Shown here: positions 17,110-27,400 of the stretch, one piece after another
Position numbering within the stretch: position 1 is the stretch's first letter
Layout: each line of letters starts with the position of its first letter
NCBI RefSeq assembly: GCF_029937855.1
Contig: NZ_JAPYPC010000026.1
Span: 1-63,096 of the forward strand
Length of the DNA stretch: 63,096 nt
Origin: Christiangramia sp.
GTDB taxonomy: Bacteria; Bacteroidota; Bacteroidia; Flavobacteriales; Flavobacteriaceae
Direction: 5' to 3'
Made by a program: the position numbers and the translations under genes
The notes under the pieces: model-generated
What the model saw: only the letters and a program-made list of their open reading frames with translations
Databases searched by the model: none
What the model was told of the DNA's origin: nothing

Positions 17110-17552
17110 TTTTGGCGCTCCCTTAAAAGTTTATTCTGTTCTTCCATCTTATCATTCAGGCTAGAAAGTAACTCAATATCCTTGGGAGTAACCACGGTCT
17201 TGTTTTTAGGATCCTGCGCTTTATTTCTAAAGCGGTTCATAAATTTAACCACCAGGAATACTACAAACCCAATTACAATAAAATCGATCATGGTTTCGAT
17301 AAGTAAGCCGTAACCTATAGAGACTTCCTCCACAAAATCGGCAGCACCTTTAACTCCAGAGCTTTCTTTTAAAACAAATTTTCTGTCGGCATAGTTTATA
17401 CCATCGGTGAGTAAACTTAGCGGAGGCATTATGATTTGCTTTACAAGCACATCTACAACACCATTAAAGGCAGTACCAATAATGATACCTACCGCCATAT
17501 CTACCATATTGCCTTTTACAGCAAATTCTTTAAACTCTTTAAATATGCCCAT
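17106..17552 (-). CDS. mscL: Large-conductance mechanosensitive channel MscL
   Basis: Forms the homopentameric inner-membrane pore that opens under hypo-osmotic stress. At 148 residues it is typical. It shows the N-terminal amphipathic helix (MGIFKEFKEFAVKGN), TM1 with DMAVGIIIGTAFNGVV, a periplasmic loop, TM2 (IDFIVIGFVVFLVVKFMN) and a C-terminal cytoplasmic helix. Its start codon shares one base with the parC stop, so it is translationally coupled to the topoisomerase IV operon, a link with no obvious functional logic. Confidence 0.95.
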   Translation of the reverse strand: MGIFKEFKEFAVKGNMVDMAVGIIIGTAFNGVVDVLVKQIIMPPLSLLTDGINYADRKFVLKESSGVKGAADFVEEVSIGYGLLIETMIDFIVIGFVVFLVVKFMNRFRNKAQDPKNKTVVTPKDIELLSSLNDKMEEQNKLLRERQN

Positions 17553-20182
17553 TATTCATCAAATAAAGAAGGTTGATCGTCTGATTTTGATTTATCTGCA
17601 GCTTTGATCTTTCCGGCTTTAATATCTTCACCAGTGATTTCTTCAGAATTTTCATTATTTTCCTCTACACCCTCTTCCTTTTCATAAGGCATTGGATCCA
17701 GCAGATTTATCTGATTTACCTTTTCTGAAGTAAGTTGATTCCCTAGGGCTTTTATTCCTTTTATGGAAATAAATTCCTCCAGATTCACTTCTTCATTATC
17801 GCGACGCTCTTTCCCTTTAGGCTTGGTATATACGATTTCTGCCATGGGATAATAATCTGTAGAGACAAGCTCTAAAAATGAATCTTCGTGCTCTGAAATA
17901 AATCTCTCTTCTTTATCCGGATGTTCTATTACAAAACGTTTTACGTAAAAGCGTTCCTTTTCAGGTTCCCAGTAAATAGCTGAAATAGGTTTGTCTTTTA
18001 TCCATTTTTCCAGCACGATGATCTCCTCATCAAATCTTGTGGTTAATTCTGGTTTAATGGTCTTGGCGACACCATCCTGAGTGATAATAAGCAGCCTGTC
18101 TTCACCTCTAAATTCACCTAAAAGCTCACCTCTTTCGTCTACATTCAATCTTTTTACCGTGTCATCAAACCAAATTCGGCGAGGTTTAAGAGTAGAAACG
18201 CCTTCTTCCTTTAATTCAATTCTCTTTACGGAATATTTTGTGACAATATTTCCTTTTACATTCCTGCCTTTAATAAGAATTTCAGCAAAATCAAGATCGA
18301 ATTTCACTTTGCGTATACTTCCTACCTGACGGAGCAATACGGTTACTACTTCTGCTTCCCCATTGGGATTTGCAGAAAAATACAGCACTTTAGAGTCTTT
18401 TTTACCCTGGCTAAGATCATATTCCCTATCCCTGGTTACTGAAGTGACTGCGAAGCGTTTCACGTAAGTGTTTCCGGCTTTTCCGTCCCGGTACACCATA
18501 TTATAGGTGGTACGCTTGTCTTTTTTCTTAAAGATGGCTACATGAATGATATCTTTACCAATAAATGTTTTAGCATCTACTTTTGTGACCATCATTTTAC
18601 CATCTGCGGTAAAACAGATAACATCATCAATATCTGAACATTCGGTTACATATTCGTCCTTTTTAAGGGAAGTACCTACAAAACCTTCTGCTCTGTTCAC
18701 ATAGAGTTTGGTGTTGCGAATCACGACTTTGGTAGCTTCAATATCTTCAAAAAGTCGGAGTTCTGTTTTTCTTTCTTTTCCTGTGCCGTAATCCTTTTTT
18801 AGCTTTTTAAAATAATCAACAGCAAAATCAACGATATGATCAAGGTGATGTTTCACCTGGGCGATTTCCCCTTCCAGGGCATCAATTTTTTGTTGTGCTT
18901 TATCAATATCAAATTTGGATATTCTTTTAATCCTTATTTCAGTAAGCCGAACAATATCTTCTTCGGTCACTGCTCTTTTAAGGTGTTTTGTATGCGGTTT
19001 TAAACCTTTATCTATCGCCTGAATCACTCCTGGCCAGGTTTCTTCTTCTTCAATATCACGATAAATACGATTTTCAATAAAGATCCTTTCTAAAGAAGCA
19101 AAGTGCCAGCTTTCTTCCAGCTCGTCAAGCTTTATTTCCAATTCCCGCTTCAGCAAATGTAGCGTATGATCTGTAGATCTTCTCAAAACATCAGATACGC
19201 CTAGGAATACCGGCTTATGATCTATAATTACACAACCTAGAGGTGCCAGTGAATTTTCACATTGAGTGAAAGCGTACAATGCATCAATAGTCTTATCTGG
19301 AGATAAATTATTTGGTAAATGAATCAGGATTTCCACCTCAGCAGCGGTATTATCTTCGATCTTTTTGATCTTGATCTTCCCTTTATCATTAGCCTTAAGA
19401 ATAGAATCTATAAGGCTCGAGGTATTGGTGCCGTAAGGAATTTCATTGATTACCAGCGTATTTTTATCCAACTGATTGATCTTCGCCCTAATCCTTACTC
19501 TACCACCGCGTTTTCCATCATTATAATTAGAAATATCTGCAATTCCGCCGGTTGGGAAATCAGGAAAAAGTTTAAAACTCTTTCCTCTCAAATGCTGTAT
19601 TGAGGCATCTATAAGTTCATTGAAATTATGCGGAAGAAATCTGGTACTTAGCCCAACGGCAATTCCCTCAGCTCCCTGCGCTAACAACATGGGGAATTTT
19701 ACCGGAAGGTTTACCGGTTCCTGTTTTCTACCATCATAAGAAAGTTGCCATTCGGTTAACTTCGGACTAAAAAGAACTTCTAAAGCAAATTTTGAAAGTC
19801 TGGCCTCGATATAACGAGGAGCAGCCGCACGGTCCCCTGTTAAAATATTTCCCCAGTTTCCCTGGGTATCTATAAGAATATCCTTTTGACCAATCTGAAC
19901 CATCGCATCACCAATACTGGCATCCCCGTGAGGGTGATACTGCATGGTATGTCCTACGATATTCGCAACTTTATTGTAGCGCCCATCATCAAGATCCTTC
20001 ATAGAATGCATGATTCGGCGTTGTACTGGTTTAAAACCATCTTCAATTGCAGGTACTGCCCGTTCCAGGATTACGTATGAAGCATAATCCAGAAACCAGT
20101 CTTTGTACATGCCGGTTACCTTTATAAGTTCTTCTTTACTTTCAAACTGCTCTTCTTGAGCTCCTTCTTGGTTTTCTTCCAT
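17552..20182 (-). CDS. parC: DNA topoisomerase IV subunit A
   Basis: Breakage-reunion subunit of type IIA topoisomerase, acting in chromosome decatenation. At 876 residues it has the N-terminal winged-helix/tower region with the active-site Tyr124 in AAAPRYIEARLS, HPHGDASIGDAM, and a C-terminal beta-propeller. The GyrA box QRRGGKG is absent, which supports topoisomerase IV over gyrase. The last ~50 residues are acidic and low in complexity. The start overlaps the upstream membrane-protein gene by one base and the stop overlaps mscL by one base. Confidence 0.92.
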   Translation of the reverse strand: MEENQEGAQEEQFESKEELIKVTGMYKDWFLDYASYVILERAVPAIEDGFKPVQRRIMHSMKDLDDGRYNKVANIVGHTMQYHPHGDASIGDAMVQIGQKDILIDTQGNWGNILTGDRAAAPRYIEARLSKFALEVLFSPKLTEWQLSYDGRKQEPVNLPVKFPMLLAQGAEGIAVGLSTRFLPHNFNELIDASIQHLRGKSFKLFPDFPTGGIADISNYNDGKRGGRVRIRAKINQLDKNTLVINEIPYGTNTSSLIDSILKANDKGKIKIKKIEDNTAAEVEILIHLPNNLSPDKTIDALYAFTQCENSLAPLGCVIIDHKPVFLGVSDVLRRSTDHTLHLLKRELEIKLDELEESWHFASLERIFIENRIYRDIEEEETWPGVIQAIDKGLKPHTKHLKRAVTEEDIVRLTEIRIKRISKFDIDKAQQKIDALEGEIAQVKHHLDHIVDFAVDYFKKLKKDYGTGKERKTELRLFEDIEATKVVIRNTKLYVNRAEGFVGTSLKKDEYVTECSDIDDVICFTADGKMMVTKVDAKTFIGKDIIHVAIFKKKDKRTTYNMVYRDGKAGNTYVKRFAVTSVTRDREYDLSQGKKDSKVLYFSANPNGEAEVVTVLLRQVGSIRKVKFDLDFAEILIKGRNVKGNIVTKYSVKRIELKEEGVSTLKPRRIWFDDTVKRLNVDERGELLGEFRGEDRLLIITQDGVAKTIKPELTTRFDEEIIVLEKWIKDKPISAIYWEPEKERFYVKRFVIEHPDKEERFISEHEDSFLELVSTDYYPMAEIVYTKPKGKERRDNEEVNLEEFISIKGIKALGNQLTSEKVNQINLLDPMPYEKEEGVEENNENSEEITGEDIKAGKIKAADKSKSDDQPSLFDE

Positions 20183-20676
20183 TAGGCAGTAGGTTTAGGA
20201 ACGGTTTGTAGAACTTTGTTCAAGGAATCAACCATTCCCCTTTTCTTTTTTCGATTTAAAAATGTGGTATTGAATGTATACTTTCTATAGCCTTTTTTCC
20301 TTCTGGAATTAATATAAATAGTCAATGCAGAATAGATCCCATAATCCATAAATTTGAATTTCCCCAGTTTTCTCTTAGGGAATTCAGCTTTCTGAACCCG
20401 GTATTCCATAAATTTTGAAAAAAAGACTCCGTTGTTTTTAAAATTCAGCGTTTCCCCGTCACTATCAAAATCAAAAGACTGACCGATTCTATGAACGTAT
20501 AATCCTAAAAGCAGTGTGACGATATTGGGCACAAAATGGCTGAAACTTATCTGCTGTTCAGATTCTGAAGAAGCCATGATCTCAATGTTCACAAAAACAT
20601 TGGTAACAAATACCGCCACAAGAACGATATAAATAGATGGAATTATTTTGACCTCGTTTTTATTGGTAAATCTCAT
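20182..20676 (-). CDS. Membrane protein of unknown function within the parE-parC operon
   Basis: A 164-residue protein with two hydrophobic segments (about residues 12-32 and 48-64) followed by a basic soluble domain of ~95 residues ([19 protein letters not shown], then [17 protein letters not shown]) that could be PH-like. I recognise no family with certainty. Its start overlaps parE by four bases and its stop overlaps the parC start by one base, so all three are translated as one coupled unit. The position suggests either a topoisomerase-related membrane role or simple historical insertion; the sequence does not decide. Confidence 0.8.
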   Translation of the reverse strand: MRFTNKNEVKIIPSIYIVLVAVFVTNVFVNIEIMASSESEQQISFSHFVPNIVTLLLGLYVHRIGQSFDFDSDGETLNFKNNGVFFSKFMEYRVQKAEFPKRKLGKFKFMDYGIYSALTIYINSRRKKGYRKYTFNTTFLNRKKKRGMVDSLNKVLQTVPKPTA

Positions 20677-22535
20677 ATGCCAAGCTCTTCAACAAGGTCT
20701 AATTCAACTTTCAGGTTATCGATGATAAATTCCTGTCTATCGGGTGTATTTTTACCCATGTAAAAACTCAACATTTCTTCAATAGACTTGTCTTTATCCA
20801 GCATTACGGGATCTAAACGGATATCTTCTCCTATAAAATGGACAAATTCATCTGGGCTTATTTCCCCCAAACCTTTAAAACGAGTGATTTCAGGTTTTCC
20901 CGAAAGTTTTTCGATCGCCTGTTTACGCTCCATTTCACTGTAACAATAGATCGTTTCCTTTTTATTACGTACCCTGAATAAAGGGGTTTGTAAGATATAT
21001 AAATGATTTTCTTTGATCAATTCGGGGAAGAACTGAAGGAAAAAAGTGATCAATAATAATCTAATGTGCATCCCATCAACATCGGCATCTGTAGCAATCA
21101 CAATATTATGGTACCTAAGATCTTCCAGAGAATCTTCAATATTTAAAGCTGCCTGAAGCAGGTTGAATTCCTCATTTTCGTAAACGATCTTTTTTGAAAG
21201 TCCGTAACTGTTTAGAGGTTTACCTTTCAAACTAAAAACAGCCTGGGTAACCACGTCACGGCTTTTGGTAATAGATCCACTTGCAGAATCCCCCTCGGTT
21301 ATGAATAAAGTAGTTTCTAAACAACGTTCATGTTTACTATCTCCCAGGTGAACCCTGCAATCTCTTAATTTTTTATTATGAAGACTGGCTTTTTTAGCTC
21401 TGTCTTTGGCTAGCTTTCGAATTCCTGAAAGATCTTTACGTTCTCTTTCTGCCTGAAGTATTTTACGCTGAAGACTTTCAGCAGTTTCCGGATTTTTATG
21501 CAGATAATTATCAAGATTCCTTTTTACAAAATCATTAATATAGGTCCTTACCGTTGGAAGTTTTCCGCCCATATCTGTAGAACCTAGTTTTGTTTTCGTC
21601 TGACTTTCAAAAACCGGCTCCATTACTTTGATACTAATGGCGGCGACAATGGATTTTCTTATATCGCTGGCTTCGTAATTTTTTCCATAGAATTCACGAA
21701 CGGTTTTTACTACTGCTTCTCTAAAGGCTGCCAGGTGCGTCCCTCCCTGAGAAGTATTCTGTCCATTCACAAAAGAGTGGTATTCTTCAGAATATTGGGA
21801 TTTACTATGCGTGATGGCAACTTCAATATCTTCTCCCTTTAAATGAAGAATTGGGTACAGCATATCATCTTCATGAATACTATCTCCAAGAAGATCTTTT
21901 AGGCCATTTTCAGAATAGAACTTTTCACCGTTAAAAACGATGGTTAGTCCCGGATTGAGGTATACATAGTTTTTAAGCATTTTCTCTATATATTCATTTC
22001 TGAATTTATAGTTTTTAAAAATGACCTCATCCGGTATAAAAGTGATCTTGGTTCCTCTTCTGCGAGAGGTTTCTTCAAGATGTTCCTCATCTTTTAATTC
22101 CCCCTGCTCAAATTCAGCAGCATGACTTTTTGAATCCCGGGAAGATTCCACCCGAAAATAGGAAGAAAGCGCATTTACCGCTTTGGTACCAACACCATTT
22201 AAACCTACAGATTTTTTAAAGGCTCGTGTATCGTACTTACCTCCGGTATTCATCTTGGAAACTACATCTACAACTTTCCCTAGTGGAATTCCCCTACCAA
22301 AGTCACGAACGATAACCCGCTGATTCTGCACAGAAATTTCAATGGTTTTTCCTGCGCCCATCACGAACTCGTCAATACTATTATCTATAACTTCTTTTAA
22401 GAGTATATATATGCCGTCATCCTGACTGGATCCATCTCCAAGTTTCCCGATGTACATCCCGGGACGCATACGAATATGTTCCTTCCAGTCTAATGACCGA
22501 ATATTATCTTCGGTATATTTAGTATTCTCGCTCAT
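20673..22535 (-). CDS. parE: DNA topoisomerase IV subunit B
   Basis: ATPase subunit partnering ParC. At 620 residues it is of ParE rather than GyrB length. The GHKL ATP site includes [12 protein letters not shown] (catalytic Glu and Mg-binding Asn), DFGRGIPLG and [16 protein letters not shown]. The Toprim domain has [12 protein letters not shown] and the metal-binding [18 protein letters not shown] is present near the middle. It is first gene of parE-membrane protein-parC-mscL, with a near-consensus TATATTTA about 22 bases upstream on its strand. Confidence 0.93.
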   Translation of the reverse strand: MSENTKYTEDNIRSLDWKEHIRMRPGMYIGKLGDGSSQDDGIYILLKEVIDNSIDEFVMGAGKTIEISVQNQRVIVRDFGRGIPLGKVVDVVSKMNTGGKYDTRAFKKSVGLNGVGTKAVNALSSYFRVESSRDSKSHAAEFEQGELKDEEHLEETSRRRGTKITFIPDEVIFKNYKFRNEYIEKMLKNYVYLNPGLTIVFNGEKFYSENGLKDLLGDSIHEDDMLYPILHLKGEDIEVAITHSKSQYSEEYHSFVNGQNTSQGGTHLAAFREAVVKTVREFYGKNYEASDIRKSIVAAISIKVMEPVFESQTKTKLGSTDMGGKLPTVRTYINDFVKRNLDNYLHKNPETAESLQRKILQAERERKDLSGIRKLAKDRAKKASLHNKKLRDCRVHLGDSKHERCLETTLFITEGDSASGSITKSRDVVTQAVFSLKGKPLNSYGLSKKIVYENEEFNLLQAALNIEDSLEDLRYHNIVIATDADVDGMHIRLLLITFFLQFFPELIKENHLYILQTPLFRVRNKKETIYCYSEMERKQAIEKLSGKPEITRFKGLGEISPDEFVHFIGEDIRLDPVMLDKDKSIEEMLSFYMGKNTPDRQEFIIDNLKVELDLVEELGI

Positions 22536-23031
22536 AGGTAGTAATGGAGTTATGGCCTAAATATAAGGCAATAGCTAAAAAACTGAAATAGTTCTACGCG
22601 AAAGTAATTAACAAAGAATTTAGAAGAAATGTTAATTGCGAAGTATGAATCTAGAACTATGAAGTTTGAGATACGACGAAATTACGAAAATTTATTTGTT
22701 CGAAATCTAAATACCACATCGAGCGAAGCTGAAACGCTTTTTAAATTTTAACTTCTCCATGCTAATCCCGTATCATCCAGATTATATAATTAGTATTACA
22801 ACGAATTACCAAAAGATTCTTCATTTCGCCACATTACATTCAGAATGAACATGAATATAGTCCGAAGTGTGAATTACGAATTACGAAAATTAAGTTTCAG
22901 GTTTCGATATTCGGGATTTGGGATTCGTTAATTGTTCATTATTCGTTATTCATTTTTCTTTCTTCGTTGTTGTTCGTAGTTCGTTGTTCCTTACTTGTAC
23001 TTCAAACTTCGTACTCCAAACCCTAACTTCC
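22536..23031. repeat. Non-coding spacer of degenerate TACGAA/TTCGTA words
   Basis: Nearly 500 bases between parE and the end of ychF without a convincing gene. The plus strand carries GAAATTACGAAAATT (around 22678) and GAATTACGAATTACGAAAATT-like text (22871-22891); from about 22921 the reverse-complement words dominate (ATTCGTTA, ATTCGTTATT, GTTCGTAGTTCGTTGTTCC). The units are about 7-10 bases and too variable to be a clean tandem array. A 123-codon frame crosses part of it but mostly overlaps ychF in antisense. Confidence 0.6.
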
Positions 23032-24126
23032 TTAGACGTTAAAACGGAAATGCATCACATCCCCATCCTTAACGATATATTCTTTTCCTTCTACTCTCAT
23101 TTTTCCCGCCTCTTTTACCTTAGCTTCACTTCCAAAGCTTACATAATCATCATAGCCAATTACCTCAGCACGAATAAAGCCTTTTTCAAAATCGGTGTGG
23201 ATTACACCAGCAGCCTGTGGAGCAGAAGAACCAACAGGGATTGTCCAGGCTCTTACTTCTTTAACTCCGGCGGTAAAATATGTTTGTAGATCAAGAAGCT
23301 CATAGGCTCCTCGAATAAGTTTCGCTGATCCAGGCTCATCCAATCCTATATCCTGAAGGAACATTTGCCTTTCTTCAAAATCATCTAATTCGGTGATATC
23401 GGCTTCGGTTCCAACAGCTAGCACCAAAACCTCCGCATTTTCATCTTTTACGGCTTCCTTTACCCGTTCAACGTGCTTATTTCCTTCTACTGCAGCACCT
23501 TCATCTACATTACAAACATACATCACGGGTTTATCTGTAATAAATTGCATCGGTGCGATAAATTCTTTCTTTTCCTCTTCACCCAGATCAATAGCACGAA
23601 CAGATTTTCCGGCCTCAAGTCCGGCTTTCACCTTTAATAATGCAGCTTCTTCTTTCTGTGCTTCCTTATTACCGGTTTTAGCGGCTCTTTTTACTTTCTC
23701 CAGTTTCTTTTCAGTTGTTTCTAAATCCTTAAGTTGAAGTTCCATATCTATGGTTTCTTTATCCCTAATAGGATCTATAGAACCATCAACATGCACAATA
23801 TTATCATCTTCAAAACACCTTAATACATGAAGAATAGCGTCAGTCTCCCTAATATTTCCCAGGAACTGGTTTCCTAAACCTTCTCCTTTACTGGCCCCTT
23901 TTACCAGGCCGGCAATATCAACGATCTCTACAGTCGCAGGAATTACTTTTTCTGGATTCACTAATTCTTCAAGTTTCAATAATCTTGGATCCGGAACATT
24001 CACTACACCTACATTCGGTTCTATGGTACAGAATGGAAAATTTGCACTCTGAGCCTTAGCATTACTCAAACAGTTAAAAAGTGTCGATTTACCTACGTTA
24101 GGCAGTCCTACAATTCCAGCTTTCAT
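23032..24126 (-). CDS. ychF: Redox-regulated ATPase YchF (Obg-like, OLA1 family)
   Basis: A 364-residue P-loop NTPase of the Obg/TRAFAC class that prefers ATP and associates with ribosomes. G1 is GLPNVGKST (residues 7-15), followed by [12 protein letters not shown] and the G3 region [16 protein letters not shown]. The C-terminal TGS domain is recognisable near [12 protein letters not shown] and [13 protein letters not shown]. Length is standard. It is transcribed away from the M4 protease gene with a good -7 element. Confidence 0.96.
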   Translation of the reverse strand: MKAGIVGLPNVGKSTLFNCLSNAKAQSANFPFCTIEPNVGVVNVPDPRLLKLEELVNPEKVIPATVEIVDIAGLVKGASKGEGLGNQFLGNIRETDAILHVLRCFEDDNIVHVDGSIDPIRDKETIDMELQLKDLETTEKKLEKVKRAAKTGNKEAQKEEAALLKVKAGLEAGKSVRAIDLGEEEKKEFIAPMQFITDKPVMYVCNVDEGAAVEGNKHVERVKEAVKDENAEVLVLAVGTEADITELDDFEERQMFLQDIGLDEPGSAKLIRGAYELLDLQTYFTAGVKEVRAWTIPVGSSAPQAAGVIHTDFEKGFIRAEVIGYDDYVSFGSEAKVKEAGKMRVEGKEYIVKDGDVMHFRFNV

Positions 24127-24473
24127 ATAAAAAAATTTAGATGCTTTGTTTTTGCGGCTGCAAAGATAGGCTAAATAAGCTGAATATCGAATTTATTTGA
24201 AATGCTGTTATTTAGATTTAAAAGACAAAACCTGGACTGGTATTTAAGGTTCGTTATAAACTTCTTTGTTCTCATACCAGTCAAAAGCGTACTTAAATTC
24301 ATCTTTTGAACGCTCTGATTTTCATTAATTTTTAATAAATTTTATTAATTTAATATTAAAAAATATGTATTACACCGGGTATTATATTCTTTTTAACGAT
24401 TTTCAAGGAACAAAAATGAAAACCGTAATGTGTTTTTTTTCGTAAATACCATTAACCTAACTAAACTTTAATT
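24127..24473. other. AT-rich divergent spacer between ychF and the M4 protease gene
   Basis: Contains the ychF -7 element at 24161-24168, a minus-strand open stretch at 24244-24321 described under findings, and a long AT-rich tract (24320-24370) before the protease start. A nine-codon frame begins with ATG at 24417 but has no support as a leader peptide. No RNA gene or clear hairpin is visible. Confidence 0.5.
24161..24168 (-). promoter_or_regulatory. -7 promoter element of ychF
   Basis: On the minus strand TATCTTTG followed by CAGCC is a perfect TAnnTTTG match about 34 bases before the start codon. Confidence 0.5.
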
Positions 24474-27400
24474 ATGAAACAAAAATTACTTCTCAGAAGG
24501 GGCTACCTTCTAATGATCTTTTTTATTACCACTTTTACCGCTTTCTCCCAGGTTACAAGTGAGGAAATAGAAACCAATTTAAACAATGATCCCAGGGTAA
24601 AAAGTTTTATTATGGAAGCGGGCCGTGGCACACCCTCTCTCATGCAAATGAATACTTCAAAAGGAGAATTGCAATTAAGCGAGGCTCCTGAATTTCTTAA
24701 AACTGTTCTTGGAACGGGCACGGAAACAGATTTTGTACTTGAAAGCAGCCTTACTTCCCATGGATTGCAGATAAATAAATTTCAGCAATATAAAAATAGC
24801 GTAAAAGTGGAGCATGGTGTTTTTAAGGCTGTTTCGAAAGAAAATGTTGTTACCGCTTTTTCTGCAGAGTATTACAATTTGCCAGATTCCTTCTCAACCA
24901 CTGCCTCTTTAGGTGAGGAAGCTGCCCTGCAAATAGCATTGAACCATGTTGGAGCCAGTCTCTATTCCTGGGAATACATCAGGACTCTTGGAAGTGGTCC
25001 CGAAATAGATGCCGCTTATGAGGAATATTATCCAAAAGGCCAACTGGTAATCGTGGACGATTACGGTACTACCGAAGTTGATCCTGCTATTGCTTATAAA
25101 TTTAATATTTATGCTGCCGAACCTATTTCCAGAGCTGATATTTATGTAGATGCAAATTCCGGTAAAATTTTACTTACCGATGCTATAATTAAACATGCCA
25201 ACGGGCATTCTAAAGAAGAAATAAAAAACACTATCCGCAAACCTGAAAATAAGTCAGTTAATATTCCTTTTCTAACCGCAAGCGGAGACACTCGTTACGC
25301 AGGTACGAGAAATTTTGATACTTCTCAGGACGCTAATGGTAACTTTGTTCTTAAAGGAGTTACTCCAAGTGGCATTGAAAACGAAACATTTTCTTACGAA
25401 GGTATAGGTGGTTTACCTTTAAATATTCCTGCACTTGCAGATCTGGCAGTTCCTGTAGCAGATGGTGACGGTGATCTTCTAAATCCTGAAACAGCCGATA
25501 ACATCTGGAATTCAGCTGAGCATCGAAAAGATGAATTTTCTACCACCAGTGTTTATCCTATTGCTAACGAAAAAAACAATGATGATGTAGCCCTGGATGC
25601 CCATTGGGGTGCCGAAGTAGTACTGGACTACTGGAAAAATGTACATAACAGATTAAGTTATGACGATAAGGGTACCAAAGTTTTTAATTATGTTCATTTT
25701 GGTGACGCTTATGATAATGCTTTCTGGAATGGTACTGCAATGACCTATGGAGATGGTAGTTATCAGGGAGGTACTAATCCAAACGGTTCTTTTGCTCCTT
25801 TAACTTCTATGGATGTTTGTGCACATGAAATTGGTCACGGCGTTTGTGAATTTACTGCAGATCTCGTTTATGCAAGGGAATCTGGAGCTATGAACGAAGG
25901 TTTTTCCGATATATGGGCAGCGGCCGTTGAAAATTATGTGCTAACCCAGATTGACGGAAACCTTAATTTTGATACCTGGGGGATTGGAGAACAAATAGAT
26001 GAAAGAGATGGGGGTTTGCCTCCCGGAGATGCTAATTCCCGTGCCTTAAGATGGATGGATAGTCCAAAAACTGCGGGAGATCCTGATTCTTATGGTGGTG
26101 AAAACTGGATAAATCCTGAATGTGGAACTCCTACTTTAGCAAATGATCAATGTGGTGTTCACACTAACAGCGGGGTTTTGAATAAATGGTATTATTTACT
26201 GGTGGCAGGAAGTGGTCAGACTATTTCCCCCGGATTTAATAAACCAGGTGCGGAAGATGGAATAACCGATGCGGGCAATACTTATTCTGTTACCGGACTT
26301 GGATTCGACAAAGCATCGAAGATTACTTATATTGCAGAAACCATGCTTTCTCCAAATGCTAAATTTGCTGAAATGCGTGAAACTTCTATTCTGGTGGCTC
26401 AAACCCTATTCGGAATAGGCTCTTTTGAAGAGGAACAAACCACCAACGCATGGTATGGGGTAGATGTGGGACCTAAATTTAATGCGGGTGAGCCTAATTC
26501 TATTAGCTTCAGCGACAGTAATCTTCAAATATTTTCAGAAAACAATGAATTGAACGGTTGTGAAGATTTTAACACCTATTCCGTAGTTCTTACGGGAGTA
26601 GAAATAAACCCTTCGGCTAATATCACTTTAAGTACCGCTGGAAGTACCGCTTCGGAAGGAACAGATTTCAATGTATCTTCTAAGGATTTAAGCTTTACTG
26701 GTTCACAAACCCAGACTATTGAAATCACCGTTTATGACGATGCGCTGATTGAAGATAACGAAACAATCGTACTCTCATTCGTTTATAATGGGGAATTCTT
26801 CAAGCAGGAGTACGCTATTTCAGATAACGACTTTGCTCCCCGAACAGGAAGCGAAGTGTTTGACCTGGCTTCAGAATCTTTTGATACAGCAGGCTTGCCT
26901 ACAGGCTGGTCTACAGTAAACCTGGCAGAAGGGAATAATATCTGGAAAGTGAACGGTGACCTTACAGCCGCCGGAAGAGCTTATATAAGTGACGGTATTA
27001 CCAATATTCCGTTTTACGATCAAAATTCACCATCCAATATTATATTAAGGTCGGCACTTTTAAATGCCGCGGCTGCAAGTGATGTTACCGTGAGTTTTGA
27101 CTGGGAAGCAGGTGGTGAAACCGACGCGGTAGATCCAAATGTTATTTTTGACTATGGTGAATTTGTATATTCCCTGGATGGATCTAATTACGTTCCGGTG
27201 AAAAAATTTGTGGGAAGCGGACCTGTTGGTGTGAATACTGCCAGCGGGACATTTAGTGCCGTAATGAATGAATTGGACGGAAAAGCATTTTTCCTTGGCT
27301 GGAGATGGTATAACGATACCAATGCGGGAACCGAATTCAGTTTTGCAATAGACAATGTTAAAGTATCTGCCACACCAGCAGGTATAGAAACAGAAATTAC

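Noticed and set aside
17552-22535. DNA gyrase (gyrA/gyrB) identity for the type II topoisomerase pair
   Set aside because: The A subunit lacks a GyrA box and the B subunit has the shorter ParE length.
22918-23289. 123-codon frame after the repeat-rich spacer
   Set aside because: Its second half is antisense to the well-supported ychF 3' end, and its first half is low-complexity TTCGTT-type repeat.
24417-24446. Nine-codon leader peptide before the M4 protease
   Set aside because: No attenuator hairpin, no RBS context and no biased codon content; chance in AT-rich DNA.
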